DNA of 64,000 bases. Source: Choanephora cucurbitarum. Its lineage: Eukaryota > Mucoromycota > Mucoromycetes > Mucorales > Choanephoraceae. The stretch covers positions 58,064 through 122,063 of the forward strand of contig JAIWNI010000083.1 in NCBI GenBank assembly GCA_025331435.1. The letters are read 5' to 3'. Of the stretch, positions 33,816-45,603 are shown piece by piece (the first letter of the stretch is position 1; each line of letters starts with the position of its first letter). The position numbers and the translations under genes were made by a program. Below the pieces are notes generated by a model that worked only from the letters and a program-made list of their open reading frames with translations, made no database searches and was not told where the DNA came from.

Positions 33816-36800
33816 TCAGTATATTTGGTCAAAGCTACCAAGCTTGCTTCTAGTAATTGCAGAGGAGTCCCAGATGTAATAGTTTCTATTTTGACAGTTG
33901 ATATAAGTAGCTTTTGTTTGCAGTTGTTCTATGTTGATAATAACATATTTGTCTTCTTCATTTTGTAGTTGCTGTTCGTTGTTCAGGTAGAAGCCAATGC
34001 GTTGGCTTTGCACTTCATGAAGAACAGGGTTCTTATGAACGCGTACCAAACACAATGGTTCTTTTCCAGGCAACCCAAAGATGTATTCAACTGTTGAAAG
34101 GAACTTATTGAACACGACATTTGCTGAAACATCACTTATGACATGCAAGTCAACAAGTACAAGATCGTTGGTTCGGATAATGCACCTACTTTTGTACAGA
34201 GTGAGGCTGCTATAGGTAGTAACGTTGAGGTTACCATCAATCGTCCGCATACTGTTGCCAGCAGGTCTTGATCGATTGAGGTAAGAGCTCAGAGCAACCT
34301 CAAACTGTACAGCCCTTGCTTCTGTGGACTTGATAGTAAGCTGTCGGGTCTTTTGTTTGCCGAGGCAGAAAGTAGATGCACCAGAGCCGGGGACAGGACA
34401 CAGAAAAGAGCGAATCTCATGAACAGACCTACTGTAATAGTTGGCAGCAAAGCTCTTGTTCATTTCATTGATTGCATTTTGGCCAGGGCTTTTTTTGGAA
34501 CGAATGGTAACTTTCGTTAAGCCTATCAGACGTTCTAATGGTCTTGCACTGATCTGTCGAAGGGGGCCTTGGCTCTTGATGATAAATGGAATATGTAGAA
34601 GACTATGCTGGTTCACAGTAAACACATCAGAGGAGCAGTGATTCTTTAAAAAGGTGTGCCATTGAAGAATATTCCTTTCAATATTTTGTAAGTCTGCTTT
34701 TGTTATTTTGAACTGAAGTGACAATGAACAGGCTTTGGACAAACAACGTAGAGCAGAATACATTTCTTCCAGCAACTTTCGTTCGATTCTTTTTTCTCTA
34801 GTGGCTATTTCATCGTTTTGTTGCTGGTACATTGCTGGCAATACATTTGGTACAACATGTTGCAAAAACATGATCCAGTCAACGCCTCGAGCATGTCCTG
34901 ATCTATCATGTATGTCTACATGGTAACAAGCAAATATGTACGTATATTTTTGGCTTTAGTATTTTGGGGGGAGCAAAAACTCGAGATTTGTCTACTTACC
35001 TATCAAATTGCCTTCAAATGCTTTACTATTAGTATACTTGGCGGTATTAGCCATGCACAATCCTATCGTTTTTCTATAGCGGTTTTTCAAGAGCAAAATG
35101 TTTTCTTTGTGCTTTCCAGTACTTATAAGATTCCACAGCTGCTTGGCAACATTGTGTCCCCAAAGATGCAATTCATCCAAACACAAAAACGAAGAGTCAG
35201 TGAAACAGGCAAGAAATTGAAGAGGTGTGGAGTGCTTAATACCACAGGTTTCCTAGAAGAATAACCAGGTTAGTTCAACTCACAGTTCGTTGAAAGTTGC
35301 ATTTCTATTTACTCACCTTGTCGACATCAAAATCAGCTTTCTTTCTGATTTCGGTTGAAGCACCATCTACGATAAAGGAGTATCCTCTTTTGACCAAACG
35401 ACGAGTCCCCTGAATCTTACAGATTCTGCAGCCAAACTCAGAAGCATGGGTTTTGTGTGCTATCATCTCTGACATGGCAGGGAAATCACCGATGATAGCA
35501 AGCACAAAGGCTTTGCAGAAGATGTTTTGGCCGTCTTGTGTTTTGATCTTCATGCCATGCTCTTGTAATGCCAAAAGATCCTCGAATGTTGGTGCCAGGT
35601 AACTATATATGTTTTTTGGTTTTTTGCTTCCGAAGGTAATCATGACCTGTAACATATTTTCTTTCTTGTAGCTACAAGTTATAAAGAGGTTGAGAAACAC
35701 AGTATAATGGATCAGATTCGCCGCATATCAATCTTTCACTTACCGAACATCTGGAGGAAGGTTTAGAACCACTGCCATAAAAGTGACCATGGTTGTAGAG
35801 CCCCTCTTTTGAGGAGCGAAGCCATCGATATACAAAGCAAGAGCAAGGTCATAATCGTTTTTAAACAGATGCTTATGCTTTTGATAGAGGTCTCCATCAA
35901 AGATATCCGTGTAAGTATTTGCTACTCTGGACTTCTCATGTTGAACACGGTACAACAGTTGTTCTCGGTTTTGGGCTTTATTGAACATGGTAGCCAGTTG
36001 GTGGTAGAGGGGGATCTGTGTAGTTGTTGCAACTGGACTTACACCATCTTCCTTGTACCGCTTGTTGTTCGTTTCGCAGGAGCACTCAACCTGATCATCT
36101 TGATAAAACATGTGTGAGTGACTTTCACAAACATGGTAGGTTTTTTTAAGCGGACCGTAGGGAGTTTCAACAAGCTTGTTTGAGAGGTACGGGGAAAGCA
36201 ACATAGGACCAGCTACAAGACAGTTACAGTCAATAAAGAGAACGAAATTATATGTGAGGACAGAGAAGGTAGATACGTACAATAACCAATACTTCTCAAA
36301 AACTTGTTGAAGTGCTTAATCAATCCATCTTGTGCTACATTGTTCACCTTGTTCTCTCTCATAAACATCTTCAATTCGACGTTGAACTTATCAAAAGCAT
36401 CTGGAGAGCCCAAAGTAGATGAGAAGTCAACTTCCAACGGACGATCCATGTTTTCAAGATGTCTTTCCAAATGAAGATTAACTTGCTCGATTTCGTTGAT
36501 CTTCTCTTCTTCTTGATCCTCTTGGTCAACGACTACTTCTTCTTCCGCTTCAACTGCCTCGCAACTTTCATCTTCATCGTTGCTTTGATCATCAATTGCA
36601 TTATCGACAGCAGAAAAGGCATCAGATTCCGTCATCAAAGCGTCTTCATTAGATTCCACTTTGTAGGAAGCATATGCTGTGTGGTTTTCAGCATTACGCA
36701 TAGTAGCGGACATAATCTTGGCAATACGATCCAATTCGTGCTTATCACAATGCTTTTTGTAAGCTCTTTCAGTAATTCTTGAATCGCAGATTGTACAGTA

Positions 36801-36833
36801 ACGCATTTTATTAGTTATAAAACAAACTGTCAT
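33816..36833 (-). CDS. Transposase, tnp2/Plavaka-like, copy 2
   Basis: Same five-exon gene as in copy 1, offset by 5143 bp; exons 36833-36281, 36212-35744, 35671-35317, 35252-35000 and 34915-33816. It encodes the same 909-aa product with intact splice sites and no break. See copy 1 for domains. Confidence 0.88.
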
Positions 36834-37305
36834 TGAAGGACTGACATGTTTATTAATACCAGAAATTCAGGTCATCGGCTTTTAAATGTGCTCCAATGGA
36901 ATTCATGTTACTACGAATTCTAACTATGCCGCTCCAATTAAAAATGCCTTTGTGTATTGCAAAGCAGAAAGTCTTGACAAGCTAACCTTTTGAACAATTT
37001 ACTTTGCAAATATACTGCGGATGCAGTCCCCCATTTTCGAAGCCACTGCGGTTTTCTAGGTAAAAGAAAAAAACTTTTTTCACGATTATTAATTTCTCTT
37101 TTTTCTCTTTCTCCCTCACTTATTCAATTTTAAGGTAAATAATAGTAAAAAATTGCTTGTCATTCAACTAATCGCCATTCCATTTCAACTTATATTATCA
37201 AATCAAAGGTATTGCTCAATTGATGTGGTTTATTTGTGTTCTATGAATAGTGATAATGAGTCGATAGCTTATTGCTTTTTGTTTAATCTGTAGAACAATA
37301 TCGAA

Positions 37306-37977
37306 ATGGCTCCCACTCCCAAGTACGTAACTGACCTTTTGGCCGCATTTGGTCAAGTTGTTGAACGTCTTACTGCAGTTGAAAAGCAGAATGAGATACT
37401 TTCTGACCTAGTTCATGAACTTGGTGAAGAAATCACTGGTCTTAATCAACAGGTTCAGCTACTAAGCAGTGACCAAAGCCCCGCCACCACCACCACCACC
37501 TCCATGGCAAGAACCTTCAGGTATAACATGCCTAAGCGAACAAATCCTGGAGCAAGTATAAGATGGGTTCTGGCCGACGCTCTTCCTGATCATACTGAGG
37601 AAGAGCTAAAGGCCCTCTTCAAGGACTTTGGCAGCATGGCTCTCAAAGCATGCACCATCTATGCCAACAGCGAAGGCAATCCGGGCGCCAGCTACACAAA
37701 GGTCCCTGCTCAAGGTAAGTCTGTTATGCAGCAAACAGCACTTGATCTGTTGCTCAAAGCACATGAAGAGCTGTCCTTTCTTCATGAGTGCGAGTCGTAC
37801 TGGCCTGTTGGATTTGCTATCCAAAACTCTTGGACAGAATTTGCCAAGCGACAGTAAGTAAATAATTGCAAGTAAACGGCACCATTACTAATTGTAATTT
37901 AATGTATTTGTAGCCGAAAAAGGGAAGCTCTTCTTGCTGCAAGAGCTGCTGCAAGAAACGCTTCTGCTGCTAGCTAA
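37306..37977 (+). CDS. Transposon accessory protein, copy 2
   Basis: Exons 37306-37853 and 37914-37977 encode a 203-aa protein identical to the copy 1 product (coiled coil, globular part, Ala/Arg tail). Function unknown. Confidence 0.75.
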
Positions 37978-38396
37978 TTGACTTCTTTTTTGCTTGAATA
38001 AAATGTTTTTTTCCTTATATCTGCTGTTTCGATTCCACAAGCATTGGCTGGAAGCGATTATGTAGCTTTCCAAGCATAATTAAAGACATTCATTTATAAC
38101 CAATAAAATGCGTTTAATTTGAACCTCTAAAAGACCTTTTTCTCGAATGTACAAACCATTGAAAAACCCTGAAATAAAGGCCAATAAAGGACCCGTTTTA
38201 AAAACCTCGAAATGACCTCTAAAAGACCTCTAAATGACCCTTTGCAGGCGAATGCAAAAAAACCTTTAAAAAACCTTTAAAAAACCTCGACAATTTAGCC
38301 TTTAAATAACCTTTGATTTCGACATTTTAGCCTTTTAAAATCGGGGTCTTTTGACCTTTAAAAAACCTTTAAACGACCCCTAATTTTTTTACAGTG

Positions 38397-38623
38397 TTTG
38401 TTTGGACGTCTATCGAGAGATGTTCTTGAGATATCGACTAAAATCAATCCCAATTTGATTATCTGGCTGAAAAATGGAACATCTCCTGTGAGGGAGGAAG
38501 AGCGTTTTATAAAAAATCTGAACATCCAGAAAAGTATTATGGCCACTGGAAGGAGCAGAAACTAGCCGAAACTACCCACCAAGCACATTGCAGTATCATC
38601 TCGCTAATTGAATCACCAATCTG
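38397..38623. repeat. 227-bp spacer between transposon copies 2 and 3
   Basis: Exact-looking copy of 33254-33480. The frame open from 38442 runs up to copy 3. It continues in phase at 43544 if copy 3 and one CTG duplication are taken out. Confidence 0.9.
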
Positions 38624-38959
38624 CACTGTAAAAAAAAAAAAGGTTTTTTTTCGCCGAAAAGCCCGCAAAAAACCTTTTTTCAGAGGTTTTTGAGAGGTTT
38701 AACACTTAATTAGCCTTTTGTCGGAGGTTTCTGTTGGGTTTTGGTTGACCTTTTAAAAAAAGGCTTTTTGATGGTTCAATTTTTATTTTTTTTTATTTTT
38801 TCAAAGGTTCTTCTGAGAAACCTTTTTTTTGGGCGAAAATGATTAAATTCGAAAGGTTTTTTTTTTTGGAATATATTTTTTAAAGTACTTTTACCGGCTT
38901 TTTTTGCAGTAGTTATTTTATTCAATCAAATGTTCTATAGATAATTATGTATATTAAGC

Positions 38960-41900
38960 TCAGTATATTTGGTCAAAGCTACCAAGCTTGCTTCTAGTAA
39001 TTGCAGAGGAGTCCCAGATGTAATAGTTTCTATTTTGACAGTTGATATAAGTAGCTTTTGTTTGCAGTTGTTCTATGTTGATAATAACATATTTGTCTTC
39101 TTCATTTTGTAGTTGCTGTTCGTTGTTCAGGTAGAAGCCAATGCGTTGGCTTTGCACTTCATGAAGAACAGGGTTCTTATGAACGCGTACCAAACACAAT
39201 GGTTCTTTTCCAGGCAACCCAAAGATGTATTCAACTGTTGAAAGGAACTTATTGAACACGACATTTGCTGAAACATCACTTATGACATGCAAGTCAACAA
39301 GTACAAGATCGTTGGTTCGGATAATGCACCTACTTTTGTACAGAGTGAGGCTGCTATAGGTAGTAACGTTGAGGTTACCATCAATCGTCCGCATACTGTT
39401 GCCAGCAGGTCTTGATCGATTGAGGTAAGAGCTCAGAGCAACCTCAAACTGTACAGCCCTTGCTTCTGTGGACTTGATAGTAAGCTGTCGGGTCTTTTGT
39501 TTGCCGAGGCAGAAAGTAGATGCACCAGAGCCGGGGACAGGACACAGAAAAGAGCGAATCTCATGAACAGACCTACTGTAATAGTTGGCAGCAAAGCTCT
39601 TGTTCATTTCATTGATTGCATTTTGGCCAGGGCTTTTTTTGGAACGAATGGTAACTTTCGTTAAGCCTATCAGACGTTCTAATGGTCTTGCACTGATCTG
39701 TCGAAGGGGGCCTTGGCTCTTGATGATAAATGGAATATGTAGAAGACTATGCTGGTTCACAGTAAACACATCAGAGGAGCAGTGATTCTTTAAAAAGGTG
39801 TGCCATTGAAGAATATTCCTTTCAATATTTTGTAAGTCTGCTTTTGTTATTTTGAACTGAAGTGACAATGAACAGGCTTTGGACAAACAACGTAGAGCAG
39901 AATACATTTCTTCCAGCAACTTTCGTTCGATTCTTTTTTCTCTAGTGGCTATTTCATCGTTTTGTTGCTGGTACATTGCTGGCAATACATTTGGTACAAC
40001 ATGTTGCAAAAACATGATCCAGTCAACGCCTCGAGCATGTCCTGATCTATCATGTATGTCTACATGGTAACAAGCAAATATGTACGTATATTTTTGGCTT
40101 TAGTATTTTGGGGGGAGCAAAAACTCGAGATTTGTCTACTTACCTATCAAATTGCCTTCAAATGCTTTACTATTAGTATACTTGGCGGTATTAGCCATGC
40201 ACAATCCTATCGTTTTTCTATAGCGGTTTTTCAAGAGCAAAATGTTTTCTTTGTGCTTTCCAGTACTTATAAGATTCCACAGCTGCTTGGCAACATTGTG
40301 TCCCCAAAGATGCAATTCATCCAAACACAAAAACGAAGAGTCAGTGAAACAGGCAAGAAATTGAAGAGGTGTGGAGTGCTTAATACCACAGGTTTCCTAG
40401 AAGAATAACCAGGTTAGTTCAACTCACAGTTCGTTGAAAGTTGCATTTCTATTTACTCACCTTGTCGACATCAAAATCAGCTTTCTTTCTGATTTCGGTT
40501 GAAGCACCATCTACGATAAAGGAGTATCCTCTTTTGACCAAACGACGAGTCCCCTGAATCTTACAGATTCTGCAGCCAAACTCAGAAGCATGGGTTTTGT
40601 GTGCTATCATCTCTGACATGGCAGGGAAATCACCGATGATAGCAAGCACAAAGGCTTTGCAGAAGATGTTTTGGCCGTCTTGTGTTTTGATCTTCATGCC
40701 ATGCTCTTGTAATGCCAAAAGATCCTCGAATGTTGGTGCCAGGTAACTATATATGTTTTTTGGTTTTTTGCTTCCGAAGGTAATCATGACCTGTAACATA
40801 TTTTCTTTCTTGTAGCTACAAGTTATAAAGAGGTTGAGAAACACAGTATAATGGATCAGATTCGCCGCATATCAATCTTTCACTTACCGAACATCTGGAG
40901 GAAGGTTTAGAACCACTGCCATAAAAGTGACCATGGTTGTAGAGCCCCTCTTTTGAGGAGCGAAGCCATCGATATACAAAGCAAGAGCAAGGTCATAATC
41001 GTTTTTAAACAGATGCTTATGCTTTTGATAGAGGTCTCCATCAAAGATATCCGTGTAAGTATTTGCTACTCTGGACTTCTCATGTTGAACACGGTACAAC
41101 AGTTGTTCTCGGTTTTGGGCTTTATTGAACATGGTAGCCAGTTGGTGGTAGAGGGGGATCTGTGTAGTTGTTGCAACTGGACTTACACCATCTTCCTTGT
41201 ACCGCTTGTTGTTCGTTTCGCAGGAGCACTCAACCTGATCATCTTGATAAAACATGTGTGAGTGACTTTCACAAACATGGTAGGTTTTTTTAAGCGGACC
41301 GTAGGGAGTTTCAACAAGCTTGTTTGAGAGGTACGGGGAAAGCAACATAGGACCAGCTACAAGACAGTTACAGTCAATAAAGAGAACGAAATTATATGTG
41401 AGGACAGAGAAGGTAGATACGTACAATAACCAATACTTCTCAAAAACTTGTTGAAGTGCTTAATCAATCCATCTTGTGCTACATTGTTCACCTTGTTCTC
41501 TCTCATAAACATCTTCAATTCGACGTTGAACTTATCAAAAGCATCTGGAGAGCCCAAAGTAGATGAGAAGTCAACTTCCAACGGACGATCCATGTTTTCA
41601 AGATGTCTTTCCAAATGAAGATTAACTTGCTCGATTTCGTTGATCTTCTCTTCTTCTTGATCCTCTTGGTCAACGACTACTTCTTCTTCCGCTTCAACTG
41701 CCTCGCAACTTTCATCTTCATCGTTGCTTTGATCATCAATTGCATTATCGACAGCAGAAAAGGCATCAGATTCCGTCATCAAAGCGTCTTCATTAGATTC
41801 CACTTTGTAGGAAGCATATGCTGTGTGGTTTTCAGCATTACGCATAGTAGCGGACATAATCTTGGCAATACGATCCAATTCGTGCTTATCACAATGCTTT

Positions 41901-41977
41901 TTGTAAGCTCTTTCAGTAATTCTTGAATCGCAGATTGTACAGTAACGCATTTTATTAGTTATAAAACAAACTGTCAT
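38960..41977 (-). CDS. Transposase, tnp2/Plavaka-like, copy 3
   Basis: Exons 41977-41425, 41356-40888, 40815-40461, 40396-40144 and 40059-38960 encode the same 909-aa product as copies 1 and 2, uninterrupted. See copy 1 for domains. Confidence 0.88.
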
Positions 41978-42449
41978 TGAAGGACTGACATGTTTATTAA
42001 TACCAGAAATTCAGGTCATCGGCTTTTAAATGTGCTCCAATGGAATTCATGTTACTACGAATTCTAACTATGCCGCTCCAATTAAAAATGCCTTTGTGTA
42101 TTGCAAAGCAGAAAGTCTTGACAAGCTAACCTTTTGAACAATTTACTTTGCAAATATACTGCGGATGCAGTCCCCCATTTTCGAAGCCACTGCGGTTTTC
42201 TAGGTAAAAGAAAAAAACTTTTTTCACGATTATTAATTTCTCTTTTTTCTCTTTCTCCCTCACTTATTCAATTTTAAGGTAAATAATAGTAAAAAATTGC
42301 TTGTCATTCAACTAATCGCCATTCCATTTCAACTTATATTATCAAATCAAAGGTATTGCTCAATTGATGTGGTTTATTTGTGTTCTATGAATAGTGATAA
42401 TGAGTCGATAGCTTATTGCTTTTTGTTTAATCTGTAGAACAATATCGAA

Positions 42450-43121
42450 ATGGCTCCCACTCCCAAGTACGTAACTGACCTTTTGGCCGCATTTGGTCAA
42501 GTTGTTGAACGTCTTACTGCAGTTGAAAAGCAGAATGAGATACTTTCTGACCTAGTTCATGAACTTGGTGAAGAAATCACTGGTCTTAATCAACAGGTTC
42601 AGCTACTAAGCAGTGACCAAAGCCCCGCCACCACCACCACCACCTCCATGGCAAGAACCTTCAGGTATAACATGCCTAAGCGAACAAATCCTGGAGCAAG
42701 TATAAGATGGGTTCTGGCCGACGCTCTTCCTGATCATACTGAGGAAGAGCTAAAGGCCCTCTTCAAGGACTTTGGCAGCATGGCTCTCAAAGCATGCACC
42801 ATCTATGCCAACAGCGAAGGCAATCCGGGCGCCAGCTACACAAAGGTCCCTGCTCAAGGTAAGTCTGTTATGCAGCAAACAGCACTTGATCTGTTGCTCA
42901 AAGCACATGAAGAGCTGTCCTTTCTTCATGAGTGCGAGTCGTACTGGCCTGTTGGATTTGCTATCCAAAACTCTTGGACAGAATTTGCCAAGCGACAGTA
43001 AGTAAATAATTGCAAGTAAACGGCACCATTACTAATTGTAATTTAATGTATTTGTAGCCGAAAAAGGGAAGCTCTTCTTGCTGCAAGAGCTGCTGCAAGA
43101 AACGCTTCTGCTGCTAGCTAA
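42450..43121 (+). CDS. Transposon accessory protein, copy 3
   Basis: Exons 42450-42997 and 43058-43121 encode a 203-aa protein identical to copies 1 and 2. Function unknown. Confidence 0.75.
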
Positions 43122-43543
43122 TTGACTTCTTTTTTGCTTGAATAAAATGTTTTTTTCCTTATATCTGCTGTTTCGATTCCACAAGCATTGGCTGGAAGCG
43201 ATTATGTAGCTTTCCAAGCATAATTAAAGACATTCATTTATAACCAATAAAATGCGTTTAATTTGAACCTCTAAAAGACCTTTTTCTCGAATGTACAAAC
43301 CATTGAAAAACCCTGAAATAAAGGCCAATAAAGGACCCGTTTTAAAAACCTCGAAATGACCTCTAAAAGACCTCTAAATGACCCTTTGCAGGCGAATGCA
43401 AAAAAACCTTTAAAAAACCTTTAAAAAACCTCGACAATTTAGCCTTTAAATAACCTTTGATTTCGACATTTTAGCCTTTTAAAATCGGGGTCTTTTGACC
43501 TTTAAAAAACCTTTAAACGACCCCTAATTTTTTTACAGTGCTG

Positions 43544-43790
43544 TGTAAAGATTTTTGCTAGTGTACATTTGCCATCGACAGTACCTTCATTGCCAAGCCA
43601 AGACACTAGCAGAAACTTGCTTACAGTTTCAATTGCACTTATTAAGGTTGCCGTTCCTGAAATATCCGTGTCTAAGGGAACAGCTCTTAGCTATACTCAT
43701 TTGTTCAATTGTCATAACAACTATTATTATAGAGTTCCTGCACAAAGTGTTTCAATATCAGCACCAGTATCTACATGCAAGATGATATAA
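43544..43790 (+). pseudogene. 3' part of a reading frame interrupted by transposon copy 3
   Basis: This piece (VKIFASVHLPSTVPSLPSQ... ending VSTCKMI and TAA at 43790) joins in frame with 38442-38623 when copy 3 and one CTG are removed, giving 142 codons without a stop. The upstream half contains EKWNISCEGGRAFYKK and YYGHWKEQK and looks like a real protein. No start codon or family is recognised, so the gene may have been a relic before the insertion. Confidence 0.5.
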
Positions 43791-45603
43791 GATTAAGAGA
43801 AACAAATCAACATTGCCACACCCTACCATCCTTGCTCAAATTATATATATATATGCTTTAAAAAACGTGCAAAGGATGTGGTGATGTCCTGCGCAATAGA
43901 AAGGTTCGTAGACTTAACCGCAAGAACCCTATATGTCTCAAAAGCAAGAACAAATAGTGTGAGGATGTTCGGGATAAAAAAAGATGTCAAATCTCACCTA
44001 AATTAAACAAATAAGACTACCTTCAGCTCATTTATCTTCATGTTACTCTTTAGTTATCTTACGCAACTGCTCTTCCAACACTACTATCAAATACTCCACT
44101 AAGGCATTGCGAAAGTTCGGTTTATTGCCTGGAGTACTTGAAATAGCACTAAGCAATGCAAATCCAAAAAATTGGTGATAACCAAACTCGAACTGTCTTT
44201 TTTGGGATTTTTCATTTTTGTCCTCCCCTTAGACATGTCATCCGAGCCCAACAGGTTTGACTGTACCATTATATCCTATCCAGATCAAATAAACCCGATC
44301 ATTTGACAATCATTGATTAAGCCAAGATTGCAGAACAAACAATGCTAGAGAAATCTGATAAAAGGCGATCCTATCTGATAAAAATCGATCTTATTAAACA
44401 CCCTCCTTATTGAAAGTAGCAATTTTCACCTACACTACCAAATAAAAAAGAAAGAGTGGTTTATTACTTGTTACTAGCGTTATTTAATAATCTTGGAACA
44501 AGCAATTAAATTGATGTATAATTATGTCATCGTCTCTTAGTATTTGGCCTGTAGTTAATGAGTGTTTTATGCAATTATCTACAGATCGCTTTACCGTACT
44601 ACATGACTAGTTTCGATAGTATTTGTCAAAATTCTGTAAAACCCAGATATGAAGTCTAAGCAACATGTACAGTGACATTCTCCTTGTATCTAAGATAAGG
44701 ATGGTATATGTTAACTGTCTAGCTTTATAAATTGGTTTCCAAATCCTGTAACTGCAAAAGAAAAAAGAATTTTCTTTGCCTGTTTAGTAATTCATATGAA
44801 AGAACGACAGTTGAGGGAATGGATGTTTCTCTTTTGGTTCGCAAGTAAATTACTATACGAATCATAAGGTCTGTGTTTCACTATCCCTATCGCCAACGCT
44901 CTTGTACAACCGTGCACTGATGTTGTCATGTTGAAGATAGTTTTGAATGCAACTAAAACAGCGACATCTTCAAAGCTCAAAAGTAAGTTGTATAAACCAA
45001 GGTACTACATGGAATGACAAAACTCTCACAAAACCTTTGATTTTGCTGCGTGAAAGCTTAGCATTGCAAACAAAAAGAATGGGCCGATCTTTTTTCTGAA
45101 CAAATTTACTAATTTAGAAGACAAACCAATGAAAGTAGCTGACCGATGAGACAACTGCATCATGTTTAAGATTTTGGTTCCTTTTTTTTTAGATTTGACA
45201 TGTTCAATACTTAATGTAGTTGGAGCATGTTTTAGATAACGATGACTTTTTTTATTCAATAATTTGAGCATAACGAACGAAAGAGTATGATAAAGACTTG
45301 CACTGTCATTGCCTGACGTTCCAAGCTTGCTCCTTCCCCCTCTCTTTGCTTTCCTAGTCATCAGGAAAAAAGTCGCATGTGAAAGCAGTGATCGGAGTGA
45401 AAAATTAATTACTGCTGACAGAATGAAAAGCGCTTAATTCTTTGTGTGAATTTAGGCGGATATTTTACTATTAATTCGACTTAGTCAGTTCAATTACCGG
45501 AAGAACCATTTTATAAAGAAATATTTTACCCCGCTTTTTTTCTTCTTCTTTTGCTTTGTTGCTCTTTTTTTTTTTCTCTTTCATAGAAACCATTCCTTCC
45601 CAT
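43791..45603. other. Gene-poor stretch with minor coding traces; acyl-CoA oxidase promoter at its end
   Basis: A short frame at 43862-43957 (+) reads KTCKGCGDVLRNRKVRRLNR and ends soon after, a CxxC fragment without a start. A 111-codon minus-strand frame (45361-45026, YHTLSFVMLKLLNKKSHRYL...) is protein-like but unrecognised. ATCTGATAAAA is repeated near 44355 and 44374. T-rich sequence precedes the oxidase start. Confidence 0.4.

Larger units (their letters stand above)
33481..38396 (-). mobile_element. CACTA-superfamily DNA transposon, copy 2
   Basis: 4916 bp, with the same termini and gene content as copy 1. It is flanked by CTG on the left and TTT on the right, so it has no target duplication of its own. 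The only differences from copy 1 noticed are in homopolymer run lengths near the left end (8 versus 9 T). Confidence 0.92.
38624..43540 (-). mobile_element. CACTA-superfamily DNA transposon, copy 3
   Basis: 4917 bp, bounded by CACTG...CAGTG and flanked on both sides by CTG (38621-38623 and 43541-43543), a proper 3-bp target duplication. It differs from copy 2 by one extra T in the first T run after the left TIR. Confidence 0.92.

Noticed and set aside
28339..43540. LTR retrotransposon or long tandem satellite as explanation of the triplet
   Set aside because: The repeats have inverted CACTG termini, 3-bp target duplications and a tnp2-type transposase. There is no reverse transcriptase or LTR.
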